Shown here: piece by piece, positions 42,869 to 50,673 of the stretch
How positions within the stretch are numbered: position 1 is the stretch's first letter
Layout of the letters: each line of letters starts with the position of its first letter
Assembly: GCF_016587375.1 (NCBI RefSeq)
Contig: NZ_BNJG01000003.1
Coordinates: 372,001-436,000 of the forward strand
Length of the DNA stretch: 64,000 nt
From: Ktedonobacter robiniae
Lineage (GTDB): Bacteria; Chloroflexota; Ktedonobacteria; Ktedonobacterales; Ktedonobacteraceae
Direction: 5' to 3'
Position numbers and translations under genes: made by a program
The notes under the pieces: model-generated
What the model was told of the DNA's origin: nothing
Seen by the model: only the letters and a program-made list of their open reading frames with translations
Databases searched by the model: none

Positions 42869-44385
42869 TGAATAAAATAGATTACTACTTAGATCGCATA
42901 ACCATGTATCGCCTGGTGCTGTATACCCTACTGAGCTTTATTGGCCTGGCAACCATTCTGGCCTATATCAAGGTTCTGCCATTCTCTCCCCTGGCGCTAC
43001 TTGCCTCAACCGCGTTCTTGCTCGTCATCTGCTGGGCGATGAATGTCATTATGGAGCGCGTCTTTAATGTTCCAGCAAACATCGAATCCTCGGCGATCAC
43101 GGCGCTTATTCTGGCTATCATCATTGATCCCGCGCAGTCACCAACTGCCTATGCACTCCTTGGCTGGGCAGCGATTATAGCGGTATGCTCAAAATATATC
43201 CTGGCTATACGCAAAAACCATCTCTTCAATCCCGCCGCCATCGCGGTTGTGATCACATCGCTGGTGCTCGGACAATCCGCTAGCTGGTGGGTCGGCACAG
43301 CCAGTATGACGCCATTGGTGCTCATAGGTGGGCTACTGATAGCCAGGAAAATACGCCAGGTAGATATGGTCGTGAGTTTTTGTGCCACTATAATCGTAAG
43401 TACTCTGGCTATTACTCTAGTTCAGCGGCAGTTGGTCTTTGTAGAACTCAGCCACTTGCTGCTGCAATCGCCCCTCTTTTTCTTCGCCTGTATCATGCTC
43501 ACTGAACCGCTGACCGCGCCTCCAACAAAGCAATTGCGAAGGCTCTATGCTGTGCTTACCGGCATCCTCTTTATCCCTCAGATTCACATCGGCCCCATTT
43601 ATTCAACACCCGAACTGGCGCTCGTCCTGGGCAACGTCTTCTCTTACCTGGTCAGCCCCAAACAGAAAGTCATTTTACGCATAAAGAAGAAACTTAAGCT
43701 CGCACCGAACACAATTGATTTTGTCTTCAAGCCTTCGCAACGACTTGTCTTTCTCCCCGGACAATACATGGAGTTCACGCTCGCACATTCTCACTCCGAC
43801 AGTCGAGGCAATCGCCGCTACTTTACCCTGGCCTCATCTCCCACCGAGGGTGAGGTTCACCTGGGCGTGCGCTTTTATGAGCAGGGAAGCAGCTTCAAAC
43901 AGGCGATGGCGAGCATAGATGGAAGCGCGAAACTGATTGGCGCCCAGGTGGCTGGCGATTTTACCCTGCCACCACAGCCCCAGCAGAAACTTGTTTTTAT
44001 CGCAGGTGGCATCGGCATCACGCCTTTTCGAAGTATGCTAAAGTACTTGCTCGATACACAACAGAGGCGCGATATCATCCTATTCTATATCAACAAGAGA
44101 ACAGACGAAATTGTCTACAAGGATGTCCTAAGCGCAGCGGCAGCAAAGCTGGGTGTCAAAATCTTCTATACATTGACCGACATCACCGCCGTTCCACCCA
44201 ACTGGCCGGGATTAGTCGGCAGAATCAATGAAGAGACCCTGGCGAGAGCGATCCCTGATTTTCAAGAGCGCCTCTTCTACCTGTCTGGGCCACCGGATAT
44301 GGTGAGAGCGCAGGAGCGCATCCTGAAAAATATGCAGGTTAAAAGCGGTCACATCAAAAAGGATTTCTTTCCCGGCCTCGTATAG
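42865..44385 (+). CDS. NqrB/RnfD-like membrane domain fused to a ferredoxin-NAD(P) reductase domain
   Basis: 506 aa. The first ~270 residues form about nine helices of the NqrB/RnfD type, with the segment KNHLFNPAAIAVVI and the late FFACIMLTEPLTAPPTKQ. The C-terminal half is an FNR-like flavoprotein: FLPGQYMEFTL and RRYFTLASSP for FAD, VFIAGGIGITPFRSML for NAD(P)H and FYLSGPPDMV at the end. It would take electrons from NAD(P)H in the cytoplasm across the membrane to the flavinylated protein outside. This fits the published class of ApbE-dependent extracytosolic electron-transfer systems. Confidence 0.9.
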   Translation: MMNKIDYYLDRITMYRLVLYTLLSFIGLATILAYIKVLPFSPLALLASTAFLLVICWAMNVIMERVFNVPANIESSAITALILAIIIDPAQSPTAYALLGWAAIIAVCSKYILAIRKNHLFNPAAIAVVITSLVLGQSASWWVGTASMTPLVLIGGLLIARKIRQVDMVVSFCATIIVSTLAITLVQRQLVFVELSHLLLQSPLFFFACIMLTEPLTAPPTKQLRRLYAVLTGILFIPQIHIGPIYSTPELALVLGNVFSYLVSPKQKVILRIKKKLKLAPNTIDFVFKPSQRLVFLPGQYMEFTLAHSHSDSRGNRRYFTLASSPTEGEVHLGVRFYEQGSSFKQAMASIDGSAKLIGAQVAGDFTLPPQPQQKLVFIAGGIGITPFRSMLKYLLDTQQRRDIILFYINKRTDEIVYKDVLSAAAAKLGVKIFYTLTDITAVPPNWPGLVGRINEETLARAIPDFQERLFYLSGPPDMVRAQERILKNMQVKSGHIKKDFFPGLV

Positions 44386-44395
44386 TTCCTTTATA

Positions 44396-44445
44396 AGAAG
44401 CAGAGAACCCGTTCACGCTATAACGCGAACGGGTTCTCTGCTTCT
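44396..44445. terminator. Perfect 19-bp hairpin ending the flavinylation operon
   Basis: Arms 44396-44414 and 44427-44445, 12-nt loop. Sits between convergent stops of the NqrB-FNR and threonine ammonia-lyase genes. Confidence 0.8.
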
Positions 44446-44465
44446 CACAACATTGAAGGATTATT

Positions 44466-45806
44466 TTAGCTGTTTAGCGGAGCTACCGGTTGAATAGCCT
44501 GGGCCTCTTCTACGGCGAAGCCCGCGGCGCGCAAGACCTGCAATAGCTCTTCGCACTGGGCGCGGTTCCTCGTCTCCAGCGTGATCATCGCCTCGTGCTG
44601 CATAAAAGGCAACTGGGCGGAGACATGCTGGTAATGGACATCGATGATATTGACGCGCATGGCCGCGATAATGTTCAGCATGCGTGCCAGTTCTCCCGGC
44701 CGATCAGGGAAACTGGCGCGTAGGGCAAAATGGCGGTTGGCATTGATGAGTCCATGTTCAGCGAAACGTCCCAGCAGATTAGTGTCGATATTTCCTCCCG
44801 TCAAGGGAATGAGCACTTCTTGGCCTGGCAGTTGCAGCGTACCGCTCATAAGGGCCGCAACGGCGGAGGCGCCCGCGCCCTCTACTAGAATCTTGTGCTT
44901 CTCCATCAGAAACAGGGCAGCATGAATAATCTGCTCATCTGTAACCAGCACAATATCATCCACAAGGTGCTGGATGATGGGGAAGGTCACTTTGCCAGGC
45001 TGCTTGATGGCGATACCATCAGCAATGGTCGCCAGGGCGGGCAGGGTTGTCAGCTTGCCCGCGCGAATTGAGGCACGCATGCTGGCAGCGCCATCAGCTT
45101 CAACGCCGATAATCTTGATTGTGGGCTTCATAGCACGCGCCGCGATGGCGATACCAGCGATCAGGCCACCACCCCCAATGGGAACGACGATGGCATCCGC
45201 GCTTGGGACCTCATTCAACATCTCCAGACCCAATGTACCCTGGCCCGTAACCACGTCGATGTCGTCAAAGGCAGGAATATAGGTCGCGCCAAGCTCTTTC
45301 TGCATCTCCACACAGTGCTGGACGGCGTCATCATAGGTCGCTCCAGCCAGGACAACCTTCGCGCCATAACTCTGGGTCGCCGTGACCTTGGTTAATGAGG
45401 CATTCTCGGGAACGACAATCGTGCAAGGAATACCGTATGAGGCGGCGGCGATAGCCACTCCCTGCGCGTGGTTTCCCGCCGAGGCAGTGATCACGCCCGC
45501 CTTGCGCTGTTCCTCCGAGAGTCGCGACATCTTATACGTCGCGCCACGAACCTTAAATGATCCACCACGCTGCATCTGTTCAAATTTCAGGTGTACCTTC
45601 GCACCAGTCAGGGCGCTTAAGTCCCGCGAATAGACCAGGGGAGTGTGCTCGATAAGGGGGAAGAGAAACTGGCTCGCCTGCCAGATATCGGCAAAGGCGA
45701 CAGGCACCCGATAGGCTTCACGCGTTCTTTCAGAGACTGGCGCTATTTGGGCATTGAGAGATAGAGCATTTACATCTTTCGATGTTGAGTTTTCCGTAGC
45801 AGACAT
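44466..45806 (-). CDS. ilvA: Threonine ammonia-lyase with C-terminal ACT domain
   Basis: 446 aa from the Met at 45806; GGAGGAG lies upstream and a TATAAT at ~45833-45838 would start transcription too late for the Met at 45827. Converts threonine to 2-oxobutanoate and ammonia. PLP Lys is in GGSFKVRGATYKM, the cofactor loop is ASAGNHAQGVA, and the phosphate-binding loop is VPIGGGGLIAG. An ACT domain (~350-435, FALRASFPDRPGELARML) suggests allosteric control by an amino acid. This medium form occurs both in isoleucine synthesis and in catabolism, so the symbol is a best guess. Confidence 0.9.
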   Translation of the reverse strand: MSATENSTSKDVNALSLNAQIAPVSERTREAYRVPVAFADIWQASQFLFPLIEHTPLVYSRDLSALTGAKVHLKFEQMQRGGSFKVRGATYKMSRLSEEQRKAGVITASAGNHAQGVAIAAASYGIPCTIVVPENASLTKVTATQSYGAKVVLAGATYDDAVQHCVEMQKELGATYIPAFDDIDVVTGQGTLGLEMLNEVPSADAIVVPIGGGGLIAGIAIAARAMKPTIKIIGVEADGAASMRASIRAGKLTTLPALATIADGIAIKQPGKVTFPIIQHLVDDIVLVTDEQIIHAALFLMEKHKILVEGAGASAVAALMSGTLQLPGQEVLIPLTGGNIDTNLLGRFAEHGLINANRHFALRASFPDRPGELARMLNIIAAMRVNIIDVHYQHVSAQLPFMQHEAMITLETRNRAQCEELLQVLRAAGFAVEEAQAIQPVAPLNS

Positions 45807-45838
45807 AGACGTTGATAACTCCTCCATGGAGATTATAC

Positions 45839-46275
45839 TTGTGGAGAGCGCGATGGGTAGAATCTTTTCTTCCAGGCATCCTCTCGCTCTTCCTTGAGGA
45901 CGAGATAGACAATGAAGAGGCCTATACGCTCTTACGAGGCCTGGTCGCCTCTTCCTCTGATGTATTCTAGCAGTATTGGACCTTCTACGCCAGAATTTAG
46001 TGGCTATACTTTTCCAGGATTTACTTCATATTTATATAAAACAAACATATGCAGAAGATGTGAATGGTATACTCTCATACATCATCACACAATTATCATC
46101 AATGGCGAGTATATTTCAAGAGATACGTGAGAGGTATGCTTTTGCCTCTTATCATTTAGCATTGCCAACTTGGTGAGGCCATCCTCAAAAAATGAGCAAG
46201 ATAGGAGAAGTTTTATGTTGATAAGAGGTGATACTTAGTATGGACATCTTTAGTGATAAAGAGAGGTGAGCAGAT
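45839..46275. other. Intergenic region, ~440 bp, no gene seen
   Basis: Between divergent threonine ammonia-lyase and MoaD-like genes. AT-rich in the 46000-46270 part. Short open frames here lack ribosome sites. AGAGAGGTGAG just before 46276 is the ribosome site of the MoaD-like gene. Confidence 0.4.
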
Positions 46276-46554
46276 ATGTCTTCCGTCACAGTCATCTTCC
46301 CATCTGTGCTTCGTGCAAAAATCAACAACCATTCCTCCATAACGGTTATGGGTCACACGATTCGCGAGGTCATCGAAGCGCTGGAGCAGCTTGCTCCCGG
46401 GATGCAGTTCAACCTCTGTTATGAAACAGGTGAGCTACGCCCCTATGTCAACATCTTTCTGGAAAAAGAAAATATTCGCTTCTTACAAGGCCTTGATACA
46501 CCGGTACCCACTGGAGCACATATCCGCATTTTACAATCGGTAGCGGGTGGTTAA
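46276..46554 (+). CDS. MoaD/ThiS-family ubiquitin-like sulfur carrier
   Basis: 92 aa. Beta-grasp fold with a C-terminal diglycine (RILQSVAGG), the site that is adenylated and thiocarboxylated in this family. Typical MoaD proteins are ~80 aa and serve molybdopterin synthesis. Here no moa genes are near; instead a BNR-repeat protein gene follows after 40 bp. Such MoaD-like/BNR pairs recur in other genomes to my knowledge, role undefined. Confidence 0.88.
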   Translation: MSSVTVIFPSVLRAKINNHSSITVMGHTIREVIEALEQLAPGMQFNLCYETGELRPYVNIFLEKENIRFLQGLDTPVPTGAHIRILQSVAGG

Positions 46555-46594
46555 TACGAACATTCAAACAACCTTTCTCAAAAAGGAGCTATTC

Positions 46595-47700
46595 ATGACG
46601 CATCATCATAAGTACCCCACAGGGACTGTTATTGTCGGACTGGGCACGAAGTGCGGATTATTTCTGCTGACCTCCCAGGATCGCGTGACGTGGAATATTG
46701 AAGCAACCTCCCTGAGCAAAGGGCGCATCTTTTCGGCTATCTTCGATCAACGTAACGGTTGTCGTCTCTTTGCCGCCGAGAATGGCGATTTTTTCGGCTC
46801 GTTCATACGTTACAGTGATGATTTTGGCCAGAGCTGGCAAGAGCCCAGGCAAGGTATCCAGTTTCCACCTCAGAGCGATTTGAAACTGCAGAATATATGG
46901 ACTATTGTACCCGGTCGTGCAGCGGAGCCTGATGTGGTCTATGCTGGCGTAGATCCAGCCAGTCTTTGGATAAGTACTGATCGAGGTGAAACCTGGGAAC
47001 CCAATCCCGCTCTCTTGTCTCATCCCAGCCGCTCACAATGGGGGCCTGGTGCTGGCGGGCTCTGCCTGCATACCATTATTGCCGACCCCACACTGCCCTC
47101 ACGCATGTGGATAGGTATCTCCGCTGTTGGCTGCATGCGCACAGATGACGGTGGAAGAAGCTGGGTCTTCGCAAATAAAAATACGCGTGCCAGTTTCCTT
47201 CCCGACCCTTATCCTGAGTTTGGGCAATGCATTCACCGCCTGGTCCAGCATCCTACCCAACCAGATGTCCTCTATCAGCAGAATCACTGTGGTATCTATA
47301 AAAGCCTTAATGCTGGGGAAGATTGGATCGATATCCAGCACAACTTGCCATCGGAGTTTGGCTTCCCTATTGCCCTTGATCCACACCATCCCGAAACCCT
47401 CTTCGTCGTTGTGGAAGACCCTGAAGGTCGACATAACAGTGGAACACATTTCACGGTGTATCGCACGGAGAATGCCGGAGAGCAGTGGACTCCTCAGACC
47501 CATGGTTTGCCTGAGGGACAAGGTGTGCGAATGGGTGTCCTGCGGCATGCCCTTTGCACTGACAGCCTGAATCCGTGTGGTGTCTACGCTGGCACCAAAA
47601 CGGGTCAGTTATTTGCCAGCAATGACCGTGGAGATAACTGGCAGTTGATCGCTGATTTTCTGCCCCCATCTATTCTGTCACAGCCACAGTCTTGCTATAA
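46595..47700 (+). pseudogene. BNR/sialidase-like beta-propeller protein, frameshifted at its last codons
   Basis: AAAAAGGAG precedes the ATG. About 368 aa of beta-propeller with Asp-box/BNR repeats: SDDFGQSWQEP, STDRGETWEP, TDDGGRSWVF, NAGEDWIDI, TENAGEQWTP and SNDRGDNWQLI. The family ends in LPP-x-YSV-type residues. Here the frame after FLPP reads into ~90 unlikely residues (to 47974); one extra C in the C5 run at 47663-47667 gives LPPIYSVTATVLL and a stop at 47700. Either a sequencing error or a recent deletion. The partner MoaD-like gene is 40 bp upstream. Confidence 0.8.
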
Positions 47701-47790
47701 CAAGAGAAGTAATCCTTATCCTGCTACTCATCCCATAGGCAGAAGCGGGATTGCCCCGGTTTTAGTGGAATGTGAGAAGCTCTGGTGGAG

Positions 47791-47874
47791 ATGCATGCAA
47801 CCATTACCTCTCCGCCAGAGCGTATTGAAGCCATCAAGCAGCAGGAACGCGAGATTTTGGCCTGTTATGAGTAA
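47791..47874 (+). CDS. Possible 27-aa ORF or gene fragment
   Basis: GGTGGAG then ATG; encodes MHATITSPPERIEAIKQQER and seven more residues ending ILACYE. Charge and codon pattern look coding and the start resembles the N-terminus of a larger protein, so it may be a truncated gene. No family recognised. Confidence 0.3.
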   Translation: MHATITSPPERIEAIKQQEREILACYE

Positions 47875-47923
47875 GCGAGGAATAACAGAGTTAGGGAAAG
47901 ATTTATTTCCCATCGTTTACGTA

Positions 47924-47987
47924 TTGACAATACGATATATCTCTATTAAACTAATAGATAGGTTTCCAAACTAATAGATAGGTTTCC
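47924..47987 (+). promoter_or_regulatory. Promoter with tandem 20-bp repeats, probable MarR operator
   Basis: TTGACA (47924-47929), 17-bp spacer, TAAACT (47947-47952). The 20-bp unit AAACTAATAGATAGGTTTCC occurs twice in tandem (47948-47967, 47968-47987). Their junction gives TAGGTTTCCAAACTA, a near-dyad typical of MarR sites. A related ATTAGTTTCCAATCT appears at 48397-48411, just before marR. The two are separated by the inserted IS200/IS605-like element. Confidence 0.65.
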
Positions 47988-47993
47988 TAGTGA

Positions 47994-48386
47994 ACTACCA
48001 CTGAGCTGAAGACGCAGTGGCTTCTTCGGGAGTCACTAAAGACTCAGTTCAGCAGCTTCGCAAGAAGCCTGAGTTCACCAGACTCAGCCCCAGAAATGGG
48101 TGCTACGTTCGAAGAGGTCATAACACCTGCGGTTGACGCATCAGACCGCTGCTCTGTCGCTTGGGTTTAAGTAGGACTGAGGAAAGGTCTGGTGATCCAG
48201 GTGCAAAAAGCCTTTTGAACATCGTCGAGATGAAGCCGAATTCCCTTGGTGGTCACAGCGAAGGGATACGCATCACCTGCCTTCGGGCAGCATTTTTTGA
48301 GTCAATGGATCGTCTCCTGCGCAAAAGAACAAGGGGCGGTCCGGCGATTCATTCACGAGGCTGAAGACCTCGTGGTTTTCTCGCCA
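47994..48386 (+). mobile_element. Small IS200/IS605-type element with HEARO/omega-RNA-like sequence, no protein gene
   Basis: The left end follows GTGA (47990-47993) and starts ACTACC plus hairpin CCACTG-AGCTGAAGACG-CAGTGG (47998-48020) then CTTC. The right end has GGCGATTCATT and hairpin CACGAGG-CTGAAGA-CCTCGTG (48354-48374) then GTTTTCTCGCC. Such subterminal hairpins mark IS200/IS605 elements. Insertion after GTGA/ATGA and a ~300-nt structured RNA near the left end are features described for HEARO RNAs, the guide RNAs of IscB/IsrB. An intrinsic terminator CTGCC-TTCG-GGCAG plus T6 lies at 48277-48298. No IscB, IsrB or TnpA frame is present, so the copy is non-autonomous. Family naming rests on remembered features, not a model search. 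Confidence 0.65.
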
Positions 48387-48445
48387 CGCCTCTATAAATT
48401 AGTTTCCAATCTTTTAGCAGTACCTTCAAAGGCGGATAACCTCTT

Positions 48446-48949
48446 ATGGATTCAGACACCAATGCGACAGCAAGGAAGCTTGCGCAGTCACTGATGCAGT
48501 TCAATAAGACCTTTATGCAATTCCATCGTAGCGAACTGCATCAAAACTTTGCCGGGTGCAAACCCAGCGAGGTGGGAGTGTTATTCGCGATCCGGCATGG
48601 AGTACAGGGCAATGGTCGCCCAATTAAGGTCTCAGAGATCAGTAAGCATATGCATGTGACCTCTCCAACGATCACGCAATTGCTGAATAGCCTCGAAGCC
48701 AATGGCCTGGTTGAACGCCATACTGACCCGACAGATAGGCGTGCCGTAGGTATCGCGTTAACAGAACATGGAGAACAACTTGCGCTGAAGGCCGAAAATG
48801 TCTTGTTCGAGACGTTTCAAAACCTGAGCGAATACCTGGGAGATCAACAGAGTAATCAACTTGCGGACTTATTGATAAAAGCATTCCAATACTTTAATGA
48901 GAGGGACACTAATGGTTACTTCTTTCCATGGAAGGGAGAAGAGGCATGA
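48446..48949 (+). CDS. MarR-family regulator of the exporter operon
   Basis: 167 aa. Winged-helix domain with VSEISKHMHVTSPTITQLLNSLEANGLVERHTDPTDRRAVGIALTEHG, the MarR wing including the DRR motif. Its stop overlaps the start of the first exporter gene (ATGA), so it is the first gene of a three-gene operon and probably represses it, with release by a drug-like ligand. Confidence 0.94.
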   Translation: MDSDTNATARKLAQSLMQFNKTFMQFHRSELHQNFAGCKPSEVGVLFAIRHGVQGNGRPIKVSEISKHMHVTSPTITQLLNSLEANGLVERHTDPTDRRAVGIALTEHGEQLALKAENVLFETFQNLSEYLGDQQSNQLADLLIKAFQYFNERDTNGYFFPWKGEEA

Positions 48950-50673
48950 TTAAATTGCTACGGTTTATGAAACCGTTTAGATTAGCCATCGTTCTCATCC
49001 TGATCCTTGCTTTTGCCCAATCTATGGCAAACCTGTATCTGCCAACTCTTATGGCGGATATCGTGGACAATGGTATCGCCAAAGGCGATACAGACTACAT
49101 CTGGCGCATCGGCGGCTTGATGCTACTGATCACCTTTGGCGGAACAATCTGTGCTATTATTGGCAGCTTCTTCTCCTCCAGGGTCGCGACCGGCTATGGA
49201 AAAATCGTTCGCAGCAACATTTTTACGCGCGCGGCCAAGTTCTCGCTACATGAGTTCGATACCGTCAGCACGGCGTCGCTGATTACACGCACCACCAACG
49301 ATACAACCCAGGTGCAGCAGGTTTATGTCATGATCCTGGGTATGATGGTGACGGCTCCGATGATGGCCATCGGTGGCGTTATCCTGGCCCTACAACAGGA
49401 CGCGGGCCTTTCCTGGATTCTCCTGGTCGTGATTCCGATTCTGGTTGGAACCATTCTCCTGATCATGACGCGGGCCATTCCGCTCTTCCAGATGGTGCAG
49501 AAGAAGTTGGATAAAATCAACCTGGTCGTTGATGAGGGGCTGACCGGCGTGCGCGTCATTCGCGCCTTTGACCGTGTGAAGTACGAGGAGAAGCGCTTCG
49601 ATGATGCCAACCTTGACCTGATGGACGTCTCGATCAGGGTCAACCGGATCATGGCCTTCTTGATGCCTGTCATGATGCTGGTGCTAAACGTCTCCAGCGT
49701 GGCTATTCTCTGGTTCGGCGCCATTCGTATCGATAATGGTCAGATGCAGGTCGGCGCGCTTATCGCCTTCTTGCAGTATGCGATGCAGATTCTCTTCGCC
49801 ATGCTGATGGTCTCGATGATGTTCGTCATGGTGCCACGCGCCGCGGCCTCGGCTGACCGCATCAATGAGGTCCTGGCTATCGAGCCGGAGATCAACGATG
49901 CCGAGCAGGTGCGCCTGGCGAACGAGCAGAAGGGCTACGTCGAGTTCCAGGATGTGACCTTCAGCTATCCTGGCGCGGAAGAGCCTGCGCTCTCTCACAT
50001 CTCCTTTAGCGCAAAGCCCGGCCAGGTCACGGCGATTATTGGCGGTACCGGCTCTGGTAAGTCAACCCTGGTCAACCTGGTTCCGCGCTTCTACGATATT
50101 GATAGCGGTAACCTGCTTGTCGATGGTGTCGATGTGCGTGAGATGCCCCAGGAACACCTGCGCGAGAAGATCGGCTTTGTGCCACAGAAGGCCATCCTCT
50201 TCTCCGGTACCATTAACGAGAATATTCGCTTTGGCAAGCGCGACGCCACGGATGAAGAGATTCGTCACGCCGCCCAGGTCGCCCAGGCCAGCGACTTTAT
50301 TGGCGAGATGAAGGACGGCTTTGATTCAGCCATCGCCCAGGGTGGTACCAACGTCTCTGGTGGCCAGAAGCAGCGTCTCTCAATCGCCCGCGCCCTGGTC
50401 CGTCGACCCGAGATCTACATCTTTGATGACAGCTTCTCAGCCCTGGACTTCAAGACCGATGCCCGGCTGCGCGCCGCGCTCAAGCAGGAGACCCAGGAGT
50501 CAACGGTCATCATCGTGGCCCAGCGCGTCAGCACCGTCATGGACGCCGATCAGATCATCGTCTTGGATGAGGGTCACATGGTTGGTATTGGAACCCATAA
50601 AGAGCTGATGGAGAGCTCTGAGGTCTATCGCGAAATCGTCACTTCCCAGCTCGCTCTGGAGGAAATAGCATGA
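48946..50673 (+). CDS. Heterodimeric ABC exporter, half with degenerate catalytic site
   Basis: 575 aa from the ATG at 48946, inside the MarR stop. Six helices (~10-310) and an ATPase: Walker A GGTGSGKST, signature VSGGQKQRLSIARAL, Walker B IYIFDDSFSALD. The residue after the Walker B Asp is Asp, not the catalytic Glu, which marks the non-canonical subunit of pairs such as BmrC/BmrD or TM287/288. Works with the next gene product to export drugs or lipids. Confidence 0.95.
   Translation: MIKLLRFMKPFRLAIVLILILAFAQSMANLYLPTLMADIVDNGIAKGDTDYIWRIGGLMLLITFGGTICAIIGSFFSSRVATGYGKIVRSNIFTRAAKFSLHEFDTVSTASLITRTTNDTTQVQQVYVMILGMMVTAPMMAIGGVILALQQDAGLSWILLVVIPILVGTILLIMTRAIPLFQMVQKKLDKINLVVDEGLTGVRVIRAFDRVKYEEKRFDDANLDLMDVSIRVNRIMAFLMPVMMLVLNVSSVAILWFGAIRIDNGQMQVGALIAFLQYAMQILFAMLMVSMMFVMVPRAAASADRINEVLAIEPEINDAEQVRLANEQKGYVEFQDVTFSYPGAEEPALSHISFSAKPGQVTAIIGGTGSGKSTLVNLVPRFYDIDSGNLLVDGVDVREMPQEHLREKIGFVPQKAILFSGTINENIRFGKRDATDEEIRHAAQVAQASDFIGEMKDGFDSAIAQGGTNVSGGQKQRLSIARALVRRPEIYIFDDSFSALDFKTDARLRAALKQETQESTVIIVAQRVSTVMDADQIIVLDEGHMVGIGTHKELMESSEVYREIVTSQLALEEIA

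Noticed and set aside
45912..46130. 72-aa frame in the gap before the MoaD-like gene
   Set aside because: No ribosome site and AT-rich low-quality translation.
47948..47987. Tandem 20-bp repeat as a CRISPR array
   Set aside because: Only two units, directly abutting without spacers, located over a promoter.
47994..48300. Idea that this RNA-like stretch is RNase P RNA or a cis riboswitch of marR
   Set aside because: GAGGAAAG resembles part of RNase P RNA but the other conserved blocks are absent, and both ends carry IS200/IS605-type hairpins.
48161..48494. Short plus-strand frames of 67 and 82 aa
   Set aside because: They lie inside or across the structured IS200/IS605 element and resemble no TnpB, IscB or TnpA sequence.
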